From: GCA-002700125 sp964434385
GTDB lineage: Bacteria; Chloroflexota; Dehalococcoidia; Lucifugimonadales; Lucifugimonadaceae
DNA length: 64,000 nt
Reading direction: 5' to 3'
NCBI GenBank assembly: GCA_964434385.1
Contig: CAYSUW010000001.1
Span: 186,001 to 250,000 of the forward strand
The translations under genes and the position numbers were made by a program. Positions 53,092-62,174 of the stretch are shown piece by piece. Under the pieces are notes generated by a model. The model was not told where the DNA came from, searched no databases, and was given only the letters and a program-made list of their open reading frames with translations. The stretch's first letter is position 1; each line of letters begins with the position of its first letter.

Positions 53092-54938
53092 TTAACATCT
53101 AAGTCATCAAATGAAGATTGATGTTTTGACCAAAGATTTGAGTACAATCCTTTGTTTTTCATTAATTCATCATGTGGCCCTATTTCTAAGATTCTGCCTT
53201 TATCCAACACGACGATTTTATCTGAATTTTTAATTGTTGATAATCTGTGTGCGATAATTATTCCGGTTCTGTTTTCTAAAACTTTCTTTAAGGCATTTTG
53301 AATTTTCGATTCTGTGTAACTATCAATATACGCAGTAGCTTCATCTAATATGAATATTTTAGAATCACAAACTAATGCTCTTGCAAAGCTGAGTAATTGT
53401 TTTTCTCCAATAGATAAATTAGAGCCACCTTCATACAGGTGAGTAGAGTATTGATCTGGTAACCTGGTGATGAATTCATCAGCTCCTACAGTTTTGCACG
53501 CTTTGATGATTTCTTCATCAGATGCATTTGTTCTATATCTAATGTTTTCCAAAACACTACCAGAAAATATGATGGGATCTTGGAGTACCATGCTGATATT
53601 AAATCCTAATGAATCTTGAGTTACTTTCCTAATATCTTGACCATCTATAAGAATTTCTCCATCCCATATTTCATAAAACCGGTGAATTAAAGCAGCAATA
53701 CTGGTTTTTCCTGATCCTGTTGGGCCAACAAGTCCAATAGTTTCATTCTTTTCTATAGATAGATTTATATTATGTAGTATTTGATTATTAGATTCATATC
53801 CGAAATTAACATTCTTAAGTTCAATTTTTCCCTCTTCAATTTTTAGTGGATTTGCATTTCGAGAGTCTTTTATATCTACAGGTAATTCTAAAAGTTCAAA
53901 AATCCTATGGCCTGATGCCATTGCTCTTTGTACAACGCTATAATGCATTGTAAGAGTTCTAATAGGATCAAAAAGTCTCTGGATATATAGTATAGATGCA
54001 ACCATGATTCCAACTTCTATGGCTCCATTTGTTACTAGATATCCTCCTGTAACTATAATTATTGCCATAGATAATCCAGTTAGGGTTTCAACTGGAGGCA
54101 TGATTCCAGCTCCAAATTTAGCAGCTTTATCTTGTTTGCTTAGGCTTTCTGCTATTTTTTCGTCAAATAATTCTTGATTTTTAAATTCCCTGTTTAATGA
54201 TTGAGTAACTCTTACACCATTAAGGTGTTCATTCAATACTCCTGAAACTATAGATTTTGCTTTACTTGCGTCAAGAAAAGCTCTTCTTGCTAATGGTAAC
54301 CAAAACATTCTGACTAAAATTAAAATTGGAAGAACTATTAAAATCATTAATCCCATGATCCAATTTAAGCTGATCAAAATTATTGCAACACATATTAGAG
54401 TAAGTATATCTGCAATGGAATGGATTCCTGCTTGGAAAAGTTCCTGAAGTGCTCCCACATCACCCTGAACTCTTGACATTAAGCCTCCATACTTCGTTTT
54501 ATCAGAAAAGGACATGGAAAGTTTTTGTATATGAGCAAACATTTTTGTTCTAATGTCAAAAATTACATTTTCTCCTATCTTTCCCAGAAGTTTTTGTTGA
54601 AAATAATTGGAGAGCAAATGTATAAATGATGAAATTAATAGAATGATGAACATTAGATTCAAACTAAAGGAATCTTTTTGAGAAATAGCATTATCAATAG
54701 TGATTTTAACAATAATTGGAATAGAGACCACTACACCAGTAAATAATAATACTGCAATAAGACCACTAAATACTTTTTTTCTATATGGTTTTAAGTATTG
54801 AATAAACTTATTTAAAACTTCTTGATCATATGATGAAATTACTTCTAAGCTATCTTCAAGAAATTCTGCTTTCTTTTCTCTCTTTTTTATTTTTGCTGAT
54901 TTATTAATACTAATCATGGTAAATTTTTTCTTTTTCAT
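53088..54938 (-). CDS. ABC exporter half-transporter, catalytically complete partner
   Basis: A 616-residue type IV (MsbA-like) half-exporter: six membrane helices in about 50-340, then the nucleotide-binding domain. Walker A is GLVGPTGSGKTSIAAL, Walker B FILDEATAYID keeps the catalytic Glu, and the H-loop is IIIAHRLSTIK. The signature motif is LSIGEKQ instead of LSGGQ. This matches the TM288-like half of heterodimeric exporters, which supplies the deviant signature to the non-hydrolytic site. Its start overlaps the end of the partner gene by 29 bases. The substrate (lipid, drug or peptide) is unknown. Confidence 0.92.
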   Translation of the reverse strand: MKKKKFTMISINKSAKIKKREKKAEFLEDSLEVISSYDQEVLNKFIQYLKPYRKKVFSGLIAVLLFTGVVVSIPIIVKITIDNAISQKDSFSLNLMFIILLISSFIHLLSNYFQQKLLGKIGENVIFDIRTKMFAHIQKLSMSFSDKTKYGGLMSRVQGDVGALQELFQAGIHSIADILTLICVAIILISLNWIMGLMILIVLPILILVRMFWLPLARRAFLDASKAKSIVSGVLNEHLNGVRVTQSLNREFKNQELFDEKIAESLSKQDKAAKFGAGIMPPVETLTGLSMAIIIVTGGYLVTNGAIEVGIMVASILYIQRLFDPIRTLTMHYSVVQRAMASGHRIFELLELPVDIKDSRNANPLKIEEGKIELKNVNFGYESNNQILHNINLSIEKNETIGLVGPTGSGKTSIAALIHRFYEIWDGEILIDGQDIRKVTQDSLGFNISMVLQDPIIFSGSVLENIRYRTNASDEEIIKACKTVGADEFITRLPDQYSTHLYEGGSNLSIGEKQLLSFARALVCDSKIFILDEATAYIDSYTESKIQNALKKVLENRTGIIIAHRLSTIKNSDKIVVLDKGRILEIGPHDELMKNKGLYSNLWSKHQSSFDDLDVN

Positions 54939-56790
54939 ATTTTGGATGCTGTATATCAGAAATGGTTTTATAGATGCCTTTTTCTTTTAATAATTTTGAA
55001 GGAGTGCCTCTTTGAGAGATTTCTCCTTTATCAAGGACTATTATTTCATTTGCGTGTTCTAGGGAATCAATTCTGTGTGAGATGATTATTGTAATTTGAG
55101 ATGAAATAGATGTTTCCAGATGTTCACGAATTTTTTGATCTGTAATTGAATCTAATGCACTCAATGAATCATCGAAGATAACTAGTGAAGGTTTCTTTAG
55201 TAATGTTCTGGCGATAGAAATTCTTTGTTTTTGTCCACCAGATAATGAAACTCCAAATTCTCCCACAATGGTTTCATATTTTTGAGGAAGACTTTCTATA
55301 AAGTCATGTATCTCAGCAATTCGAGCACATTCAATTATTTTATCCATTTCTGAGTTAGGCATTCCATATGAAATATTTTCTTTTATTGTCATATTGAATA
55401 GGAAAGTGTGTTGAGAAATTATCCCTACTTCTCTTCTCAATTTAGAAATGTCTAGAGTTTTTATATCAATATTGTTAATAGTTAATGAGCCAGATTCTAT
55501 ATCGTAAAATCTTGGAATAAGTTGGGCTAGAGATGATTTTCCTGATCCTGGAGGACCAATAATTCCTAAGATTTGATTTGAACTGGCTTTGAATGAGATA
55601 TTATTAAGAATATTTTTTTCACTATGATGGTCAAATTTGAACACAATATCTTTCGCTTCAATTGTTTTGATTTTATTTATAGAGTTTGAGTTGTCTATAG
55701 AATTGATATTAGGTTCCTTGTCTAATATTTCAAACAACCTCAATCCACATGATGTAGCTCTAGCGTAAGCGTTGACCATCATCCCCATCATTCTTACTGG
55801 TCTTTGGAGTATACCTAGGAATACCAATGCTTGTGTCATTTCACCTAATGTTAAAGCTCCTGAAATAACTTGAATTCCGCATATCCATATAACTAGAGAC
55901 CAGGTGATTAGGAAAAAGAACCCCATTAGGGCTTGTCCGAATGCAGAAACTTCTATGGATTTGATAGTTAGATTTGTTACATTTTGATGGGATGAATTAA
56001 ATTTCTTCATCTCATGGTTTTGTCCTCCAAATGCCCTTACTACTCTTACTCCGATTAAATTTTCTTGTAACTTAGTGTTTAAATCTGAATAAAATTGTTG
56101 GATATTAGTCCAAATTTTTCTTAAACGCAATCGTGTAGTTGTTGCTAAAGAGCCAACTGGTATTAAGAAAATAAGACTTAATAATCCTATTTTCCAATCT
56201 ACAGATATTAAAAAGATTCCTCCAAAAAACATAAGAAGGGAAATTTCTAAAGTTCTTAAAAAACCAGTTCTTACGAATAATCCTATTCCTTCAATATCCA
56301 ATATTCCTCTAGACATTAAATTCCCAGAATGAATTTTGTCATGAAAAGAAAATGATAGTGACTGTAGTTTTTTATGAAAGTCACTTCTCAGATTTGTGGT
56401 TATATTGTTTCCAATCTTTTCTCCAAAATATTGAATTAAGAAACCAAATAAACCTCTACACATACTTGTGATAACTATCATAGCGCCTATTAAATATAGA
56501 CCTGTAAAATTTGAGGATCCGGATGAAATTATTTCTATTGATTTGTCTATTCCGTTTCCTAGTAGAAGAGGTAAAAATAGTTGTGCAATTACTATGCCAA
56601 TTACTCCAAGAATTCCCAAAGATATGTATTTTTTATATTCAAAACACATTTTTGTGATTCTTTTTAACACCTCGAATTCTTTTTTATGTGATAAATGAGT
56701 GAGGTTGTCACCTATATGCAATAGTTGTTTTGCATGGGCGATCCTTTCAGCTATGTGTGGATGAGGTATATGTGGTTTGGGGAAATGCAT
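54910..56790 (-). CDS. ABC exporter half-transporter, degenerate-site partner
   Basis: A 626-residue half-exporter with a His-rich N-terminus (PKPHIPHPHIAERIAHAKQ), six membrane helices in about 50-345 and a nucleotide-binding domain. Walker A is GIIGPPGSGKSSLAQL and the signature LSGGQKQRISIARTL is canonical. Walker B reads LVIFDDSLSALD, with Asp in place of the catalytic Glu, so its own ATP site is probably non-hydrolytic. With the partner's LSIGE this is the expected asymmetry of TM287/288-type heterodimers. It is the upstream gene of the pair. Confidence 0.92.
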   Translation of the reverse strand: MHFPKPHIPHPHIAERIAHAKQLLHIGDNLTHLSHKKEFEVLKRITKMCFEYKKYISLGILGVIGIVIAQLFLPLLLGNGIDKSIEIISSGSSNFTGLYLIGAMIVITSMCRGLFGFLIQYFGEKIGNNITTNLRSDFHKKLQSLSFSFHDKIHSGNLMSRGILDIEGIGLFVRTGFLRTLEISLLMFFGGIFLISVDWKIGLLSLIFLIPVGSLATTTRLRLRKIWTNIQQFYSDLNTKLQENLIGVRVVRAFGGQNHEMKKFNSSHQNVTNLTIKSIEVSAFGQALMGFFFLITWSLVIWICGIQVISGALTLGEMTQALVFLGILQRPVRMMGMMVNAYARATSCGLRLFEILDKEPNINSIDNSNSINKIKTIEAKDIVFKFDHHSEKNILNNISFKASSNQILGIIGPPGSGKSSLAQLIPRFYDIESGSLTINNIDIKTLDISKLRREVGIISQHTFLFNMTIKENISYGMPNSEMDKIIECARIAEIHDFIESLPQKYETIVGEFGVSLSGGQKQRISIARTLLKKPSLVIFDDSLSALDSITDQKIREHLETSISSQITIIISHRIDSLEHANEIIVLDKGEISQRGTPSKLLKEKGIYKTISDIQHPKYEKEKIYHD

Positions 56791-56888
56791 TTTTAATTTT
56801 TATGTATCTGAGAAGTAATAATAAGGGATAAATAATATTTTTTACTATACTTTTTAGTGTAAGTTTTCAAAAATTTAATATTTTAAGC

Positions 56889-57389
56889 ATGAAATCTTTA
56901 AAAACTAATATTCAAAGAGCTAATTTTCGCTATTCTGAAATTCTTAAATATATAGAAAATCAATGTTTCCCAATAGATTGGAGGAAAACTAATTTTTTGA
57001 AAGAATTAAGAAAAAAAAATGCTATTTATTTTATTGCTTATGAGGAAATAGATATAGATCAAAATATAATAAAACACAAAAAAGCTATATTAAACAACAA
57101 GTTCATTATTGGTTTTGCTGGTATTTGGTTTTATGAAGAATTTTCAGAGATTGTATCAATAGGAGTTTTAAAAAGTCATAGAAGACTGGGAGTTGCTCAC
57201 TTATTAATTAGTAAATTAATTAATTATTCTCATTCTAAAAAAATGAAAATTATTAACTTGGAAGTTGGCAAAAAGAATATAGAAGCACAGAATTTATACA
57301 GACAGTTTGGTTTTAAAACAAATGGTTATAGAAAGAAGTATTATTTGCATAATGGAGATGATGCAATTCTAATGAGTCTTATAATTTGA
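56889..57389 (+). CDS. RimI-like GNAT N-acetyltransferase
   Basis: A 166-residue GNAT-fold enzyme. The acetyl-CoA site is SIGVLKSHRRLGVAHLLI (Q/RxxGxA form), and the RimI-like ending is LEVGKKNIEAQNLYRQFGFKTNGYRKKYY with a following DAILMSL. RimI acetylates the N-terminal Ala of ribosomal protein S18, but many relatives modify other proteins. The N-terminus is Lys/Asn-rich. It overlaps the convergent DapA-like gene by 11 bases. Confidence 0.82.
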   Translation: MKSLKTNIQRANFRYSEILKYIENQCFPIDWRKTNFLKELRKKNAIYFIAYEEIDIDQNIIKHKKAILNNKFIIGFAGIWFYEEFSEIVSIGVLKSHRRLGVAHLLISKLINYSHSKKMKIINLEVGKKNIEAQNLYRQFGFKTNGYRKKYYLHNGDDAILMSLII

Positions 57390-58281
57390 TGTCTGCATCA
57401 TAATCTTTTAGGAGTAATTCTAGTTCTTTTTCAGTTTTTTCATCTATTGATGGTGTAGGTAATCTAGTATCAGGGGTACTTATTATTCCTCTTCTAAATA
57501 AGATATGTTTTCTAATACTTAAACTTATTCCTTGTTGATTTTCATATCTAATTAATGGTAACCATTTAAAGAATAATGATTTTGCATTATTTATGTTATT
57601 TTTTTTAAATTCTTCATATGTGGTTACAAGGATTTCTGGATAAGCAAACCCAGTCATTGTACCTATAGCTCCTCTCATCAATTCTTCAATCAGAAATGCT
57701 CCCCCTAATCCTCCAAATATCCCAAGTTTATTTGATGTTTTTGACAATATTTCAGAGATTTTTTTAGGTGTAGGAGGATCTTCTAGTTTAATGAATTTTA
57801 TTTGAGAAACTTTAGTAGAAATTTTATGTATAAATTCAGCAGTTAAATTGACTCCTGTTTCTTGTGGTAGATCTTGTAGGACTATAGGTAAGTTATTATT
57901 TTTAGAAATTCCTTTAAAAAATTCTAATAAAACATTTTCATTAGTTTTGATCATTTTGGGAGGAGAACAAAGGATATAATTTGCATCCAAGAGATTTGAT
58001 TCTTTTATTCTTTGAGAAACTATTTCAATGCTTTCTCCGCTTACTCCTACAGTAATTGGAATTCTGTTATTAACTCTCTTTGAAACATGCTTGATCACAT
58101 CATTTCTTTCATTTTCTGTTAATCTATGAGCTTCTCCCATCATCCCCATAGTTACAATTCCATGACATTTAGTATTTATAGCTAATTCAACAAGTTTATC
58201 GATTGAATCAAAATCAATCCTAGATTTTTTAGTGAAAGGAGTTGGCATCATAAAATGAATACCATGAATTGAATTAATCAT
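57379..58281 (-). CDS. DapA-family lyase, divergent active site
   Basis: A 300-residue TIM-barrel class I aldolase of the dihydrodipicolinate synthase family. The opening GIHFMMPTPFTKKSRIDF and GMMGEAHRLTENER resemble DapA, and the Schiff-base Lys is in FIKLEDPPTPKKI. The usual YNxP tyrosine motif is replaced by VLQDLPQETGV, so the proton-relay Tyr is absent at its normal place. It is therefore more likely a keto-acid aldolase or dehydratase in sugar-acid breakdown than lysine-pathway DapA. It lies 4 bases after the ferredoxin gene. Confidence 0.8.
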   Translation of the reverse strand: MINSIHGIHFMMPTPFTKKSRIDFDSIDKLVELAINTKCHGIVTMGMMGEAHRLTENERNDVIKHVSKRVNNRIPITVGVSGESIEIVSQRIKESNLLDANYILCSPPKMIKTNENVLLEFFKGISKNNNLPIVLQDLPQETGVNLTAEFIHKISTKVSQIKFIKLEDPPTPKKISEILSKTSNKLGIFGGLGGAFLIEELMRGAIGTMTGFAYPEILVTTYEEFKKNNINNAKSLFFKWLPLIRYENQQGISLSIRKHILFRRGIISTPDTRLPTPSIDEKTEKELELLLKDYDADIKL

Positions 58282-58285
58282 TTAA

Positions 58286-58552
58286 TTATGTGTTTAACCC
58301 TGGCTCCGAATTATCATAGTCGTATTTTTTATTTAAATCGATTGAAGCAGTTTCTTTTTCTGAAACTTCTTCTTCAGGATAAATGGCATTTACTGGACAT
58401 ACAGGTTCACAAGCAGCACAATCTATACATTCCTCGGGGTTAATGAATAATTGATTGTCTCCCTTTTTTGAATAAATGCAATCTACAGGGCATACATCAA
58501 CACAAGATCCATCTAGTAAATCTTTGCAAGCAGAAGTAATGATATAAGTCAT
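58286..58552 (-). CDS. Ferredoxin, FdxA-like (two Fe-S clusters)
   Basis: An 88-residue low-potential electron carrier. The first cluster set is ACKDLLDGSCVDVCPVDCIY, where the first Cys spacing is that of seven-iron ferredoxins ([3Fe-4S] plus [4Fe-4S]). The second is CIDCAACEPVCPVNAIY. An acidic tail follows. AGG at good spacing precedes the ATG. Between an IscA-like gene and a lyase gene, it could be a general electron donor. Confidence 0.92.
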   Translation of the reverse strand: MTYIITSACKDLLDGSCVDVCPVDCIYSKKGDNQLFINPEECIDCAACEPVCPVNAIYPEEEVSEKETASIDLNKKYDYDNSEPGLNT

Positions 58553-58603
58553 TTTTCCTCAAATTATGATTTTTGATTTATTACATAGATAATAATCAAG
58601 AAT

Positions 58604-58999
58604 TTAATTTCCGCAACCGCAACCGCCTCCACCGCAGCCACAACCGCCGCCTCCTCCACCGCAACCGCCTCCACCGCAACCGCCTCCAGTTGGTATATTA
58701 GGGTTAGTAATTATAAATCCTGAACGATGAAGCCCTTCTACGTAATCAATATTGGATCCAGATATCAAGGGAAGTGTTCCAGGATCTATTAAGGCTTTAA
58801 AATCTCCAAGGTCTACAACTGTGTCATCTTGACTGGGCTTTTCTTCTAGTCCAAAAGCGTAACCCGGAGCACCGTGTTCATTAGAGGTCATTTGGATTCT
58901 TAAGTAAGAGTTATTTATTTCTTGTTCTTCTAGAACCTCTTTTATTTTTGAAGTAGCTGTTTCAGTCATATCTATAAGAAGAGCAGACTCGTTTTCCAT
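58604..58999 (-). CDS. HesB/IscA-like protein with Gly/Cys-rich tail
   Basis: A 131-residue protein. Residues 1-103 follow the A-type iron-sulfur carrier fold: MTETATSKIKEVLEEQ, YLRIQMTSNEHGAPGYAFGLEE, FKALIDPGTLPLISGSNIDYV and FIITNPNIP. The first conserved Cys of IscA is missing (Ala in APGYAFG), and the usual C-terminal TCGCGxSF is replaced by a 25-residue tail of only Gly, Cys and a final Asn. The tail holds six Cys in GGGC and CGC units. It may be a metal or cluster-binding appendage. The ferredoxin gene follows 51 bases later, supporting an iron-sulfur role. Confidence 0.85.
   Translation of the reverse strand: MENESALLIDMTETATSKIKEVLEEQEINNSYLRIQMTSNEHGAPGYAFGLEEKPSQDDTVVDLGDFKALIDPGTLPLISGSNIDYVEGLHRSGFIITNPNIPTGGGCGGGGCGGGGGGCGCGGGGCGCGN
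58611..58688. repeat. GC-rich tandem repeat encoding the Gly/Cys tail
   Basis: Degenerate copies of the 15-base unit ccgcaaccgcctcca (plus strand), about five in 78 bases, stand out sharply from the AT-rich surroundings. They encode the Gly/Cys tail on the minus strand, so length changes by repeat slippage would stay in frame when a whole unit is gained or lost. Confidence 0.8.
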
Positions 59000-59122
59000 T
59001 TAAAACCCCAGATTAATCTAATTTTTTAGGTTACTTATAAGGATTATACATGAAAAATTTTTAGAAAATAATAGTAGTAATAATTTTCAAAATACGATTT
59101 CAGTTATCGTTCTAACGAAAAA

Positions 59123-59151
59123 TTATCAAAAAAAGAAAAATTTGGTATGAT
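59123..59151 (+). promoter_or_regulatory. Possible promoter of the AsnC-bioY run
   Basis: TTATCA (59123-59128) and TATGAT (59146-59151) are 17 bases apart. A short inverted repeat CGTT-CT-AACG (59108-59117) lies just upstream and could bind the regulator itself. The -35 match is weak. The rest of 59000-59202 is featureless. Confidence 0.42.
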
Positions 59152-59202
59152 TTCGGAGTAATGTATTCAATTTTTTTAAATTTTATATTAATGAGGTGTT
59201 AA

Positions 59203-59643
59203 ATGGATAAATTAGATTATAAAATTGTCTCAATGTTGAAGCAAGATGGAAGGCTTTCTAATGCAAATGTTGCTAGAGTTCTTAAAGTTAGTGAAGGTAC
59301 TATAAGAAGAAGATTAAAAAGAATGACTAATGAAAATATTATTAGAATTTTTGCTGTTCCAAATCCTGAAAGCATTGGGTTACATTCGGAAGCTTTAATT
59401 GGAATTCAAGTAGATCCCGATAAAATGGAAATTATTGCGAACAAAGTATCTAAACTAGAACAAGCCACATGGGTCGCGCATACTACTGGAACTTATGATA
59501 TATTTTTGTGGGCTGCAGTGGAATCCACTGAAGAATTAGGGAAATTTATCAGAGGACCTATTGGAACTATACCAGGTGTGCGAAGAACTGAAACATTTGT
59601 TAATCTGAGAGTTGTTAAAAGAGGACATGGTCCTAGAGATTAA
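59203..59643 (+). CDS. Lrp/AsnC-family transcriptional regulator
   Basis: A 146-residue regulator with an N-terminal winged helix-turn-helix (DYKIVSMLKQDGRLSNANVARVLKVSEG in two pieces, about 4-50, then TIRRRLKRMTNENII) and a C-terminal RAM ligand domain (ALIGIQVDPDKME, VAHTTGTYDIFLWAAVES, GVRRTETFVNLRVVK). Such proteins sense amino acids or small effectors as dimers to octamers. GAGGTG precedes the ATG. bioY follows 12 bases later, so biotin transport or the surrounding genes may be its target. Confidence 0.93.
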   Translation: MDKLDYKIVSMLKQDGRLSNANVARVLKVSEGTIRRRLKRMTNENIIRIFAVPNPESIGLHSEALIGIQVDPDKMEIIANKVSKLEQATWVAHTTGTYDIFLWAAVESTEELGKFIRGPIGTIPGVRRTETFVNLRVVKRGHGPRD

Positions 59644-59655
59644 TAGGAGAAAATT

Positions 59656-60315
59656 ATGGAACAATCTTCAATAGAAAATTCTACTCATTTAGGTTTAAAA
59701 AATAATGTTTCAATATTAGGGGAAAAAGAAAACTCTTTATTGGAATCAATCTTTCCTATGATTGGCTGGAAAGCAAAATTATTAGTGATAATTGCTTTTC
59801 TGATTTTTGAAACAATCCTTGCTCAGATTAAATTTTTCCTTCCTGATAATCCAGTTCCAGTTACTATGCAAACATTTGGAGTGTTGATGATGGGAAGTGT
59901 TTTGGGATGGAGGCTTGGACTTATTACTATTTTTTCATATGTAATGTTAGGTGTAATAGGAATTCCTATTTTTCAAAGTTGGAATGGGGGTATTAGTTAT
60001 TTTTTAGGTGCTACTGGAGGATATATAATAGGATTTTTTCTTGCTGTACCAGTAATGGGTTTTTTATCTCAAAGAGGGTGGACTAGAAGTAAAACTTTAT
60101 GGGCGATGTTGATAGGGAATACCCTGATATACATTCCTGCGGTTATTTGGTTGAGTTTTGGAGTAGCTTATTTTGACTTTACTTGGCCTAAAACTGGACA
60201 ACTCTTATCACAAGCTGTTTATCCTTTTATAATTGGTGATCTGTTAAAAATAGTTTTTGCTGCACTAGTTACAGGCTTATTATGGCAATTAGTTGATTCT
60301 AAAAAATCAAAATGA
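59656..60315 (+). CDS. bioY: Biotin transporter BioY
   Basis: Substrate-binding S component of an ECF transporter for biotin. The 219-residue protein has about six membrane helices after a 40-residue soluble lead. PDNPVPVTMQTFGVLMMG is the BioY hallmark, followed by GWRLGLITIFSYVMLGVIGIP, FLGATGGYIIGFFLA and the tail LSQAVYPFIIGDLLKIVFAAL. No ECF ATPases (bioM/ecfAA') are nearby, so it works alone or with a shared module. Biotin is needed by the carboxylase served by accDA. Confidence 0.95.
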   Translation: MEQSSIENSTHLGLKNNVSILGEKENSLLESIFPMIGWKAKLLVIIAFLIFETILAQIKFFLPDNPVPVTMQTFGVLMMGSVLGWRLGLITIFSYVMLGVIGIPIFQSWNGGISYFLGATGGYIIGFFLAVPVMGFLSQRGWTRSKTLWAMLIGNTLIYIPAVIWLSFGVAYFDFTWPKTGQLLSQAVYPFIIGDLLKIVFAALVTGLLWQLVDSKKSK

Positions 60316-60334
60316 TTTATGGAGTGTTTGAGAA

Positions 60335-62125
60335 TTGTATAAGGATATAGGTTGTGGAGAAGTTAGACAAAAACATGCAGGAAAAATTTTTTGTTTTGCA
60401 GGATGGGTTCACAAGAGAAGAGATCATGGGTCTCTGATTTTTATTGATTTAAGAGATTCAAAAGGAATCATTCAAATAGTTTTTGATCCTAGGAATTCAG
60501 AAGATTCTCATCAAATTGCATTATCTTTGAGATCTGAATGGGTTATTGAAGTTGAAGGTACTGTTCAGAAACGTATTAAAGGTGCAGAAAACCCAAATCT
60601 TAAAACTGGAGAAGTTGAGGTAATAGCTACCCGAATTAGAATATTGAATAAATCAAAAACCCCTCCTTTCGAAATTAACGAAGATATAAATGTTGATGAA
60701 AATTTAAGATTGAAATATAGATATTTGGATTTAAGAAAACCTAATATGCAAAAGAATATTAAAATCAGACATAGTGTCACAAAAGCAATTTGGGATTATC
60801 TTCATGATAAAGATTTTATTCAAATAGAAACTCCTATTCTTATTAAAAGTACTCCTGAAGGGGCTAGAGATTACGTTGTTCCTAGTAGGGTACACCCTGG
60901 AAACTTTTATGCTCTTCCACAATCTCCACAACAAATGAAACAAATTTTAATGGTCTCAGGATTTGAAAGATATTTTCAAATTGCCAGATGTTTTAGAGAT
61001 GAGGATTTAAGAGCTGATAGACAACCAGAACATACTCAACTTGATTTTGAAATGAGTTTTGTAGAACAAGATGATGTTTTGAATTTAGTAGAAGATCTAT
61101 ATAAATCACTTGTTAAAAAAAATTTTCCCAAGATCAAACTTCCTAAAAAATTCCCTAGAATTTCTTTTAAAGATGCTATCGATCTTTATGGTACCGATAA
61201 GCCTGATTTAAGATTTGATTTAAAGTTAGTTGATTTAACTACGATATTTTCTAATTCTGAATTTGGAGTTTTTAATAAAACTCTTAGTTCTAATGGAATT
61301 ATAAAAGGTTTTGTAGCACCTGGTTGTTCTTCTTATTCTCGTTCTCAAATATCTGAATTGAATGATTTGGTTATAGAAAATGGAGGTCCTGGAGTTTTTA
61401 GTTTTACAAGAGCAAGTATGAAAAATGAGGATTTAAAAGTTGAAGATATAAAGTCTGCTTTTAGTAAGTATGTAGAATTGGAAAAATTAAAGAAAACTAT
61501 TATATCTACAAATTGTCATGAGGATGACCTTTTATTAATTTGTGCTGGTTCTGAAAAAATCGTAAATGAATCCTTAAGCATGTTGAGAAAAATAATGGCT
61601 GAGAAATTAAATTTGATTAAAGAAAATGAATTTTCTTTTGCTTTTATTGTTGATTTCCCTATGTTTGAATGGAACGTTGATGCAGAAAAATGGGATGCAA
61701 TGCATCATGTTTTCTCTTCTCCTAAAGAAGAACATATCAAATATTTGGATTCGGATCCCGGTAAAATTATTGGACAATTGTTTGATTTAGTTTGTAATGG
61801 AGTAGAATTAGGATCTGGAAGCATTAGAATTCATAATAGGGAAGTTCAAGAGAAAGTTTTCAATGTTATAGGATATTCATCTGAAGAAGTATCTGATAGA
61901 TTTTCAACTATTTTGGAATCTTTTGAATATGGTGCACCTCCACATGGTGGAATGGGATTAGGTTTAGATAGATTAGTAGCAATGTTAGTTGGAGAAACTT
62001 CAATTCGTGAAGTTATTACTTTTCCTAAAACTCAAACCGCATTTGATCCTTTATTCGAAACACCATCTTTAATTTCTGACCAACAACTCAGAGAATTGAA
62101 TTTTAATATTCATAATCAAAAATGA
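60335..62125 (+). CDS. aspS: Aspartyl-tRNA synthetase (bacterial type)
   Basis: Charges tRNA-Asp. The 596-residue length includes the GAD insertion typical of bacterial AspRS. The OB-fold anticodon domain is about 1-105 (FCFAGWVHKRRDHGSLIFIDLRD). Motif 1 is around DKDFIQIETPILIKSTPEGA, motif 2 is CFRDEDLRADRQPEHTQLDFE (split near its middle), and motif 3 is GGMGLGLDRLVAMLVG. The start is TTG at 60335, with GGAG about 10 bases ahead. It follows bioY by 19 bases. Whether it also charges tRNA-Asn cannot be decided here. Confidence 0.97.
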   Translation: MYKDIGCGEVRQKHAGKIFCFAGWVHKRRDHGSLIFIDLRDSKGIIQIVFDPRNSEDSHQIALSLRSEWVIEVEGTVQKRIKGAENPNLKTGEVEVIATRIRILNKSKTPPFEINEDINVDENLRLKYRYLDLRKPNMQKNIKIRHSVTKAIWDYLHDKDFIQIETPILIKSTPEGARDYVVPSRVHPGNFYALPQSPQQMKQILMVSGFERYFQIARCFRDEDLRADRQPEHTQLDFEMSFVEQDDVLNLVEDLYKSLVKKNFPKIKLPKKFPRISFKDAIDLYGTDKPDLRFDLKLVDLTTIFSNSEFGVFNKTLSSNGIIKGFVAPGCSSYSRSQISELNDLVIENGGPGVFSFTRASMKNEDLKVEDIKSAFSKYVELEKLKKTIISTNCHEDDLLLICAGSEKIVNESLSMLRKIMAEKLNLIKENEFSFAFIVDFPMFEWNVDAEKWDAMHHVFSSPKEEHIKYLDSDPGKIIGQLFDLVCNGVELGSGSIRIHNREVQEKVFNVIGYSSEEVSDRFSTILESFEYGAPPHGGMGLGLDRLVAMLVGETSIREVITFPKTQTAFDPLFETPSLISDQQLRELNFNIHNQK

Positions 62126-62174
62126 ATGATATTATTTCTATCTATATTTAGATTAAGAATGTGATGTAGGAATA

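Noticed and set aside
57379..58281. Lysine-pathway dapA
   Set aside because: The essential Tyr motif is missing and the active-site lysine context differs, so only the superfamily name is justified.
58611..58688. CRISPR array or non-coding repeat
   Set aside because: The repeats are contiguous, have no spacers and lie in frame within a conserved gene.
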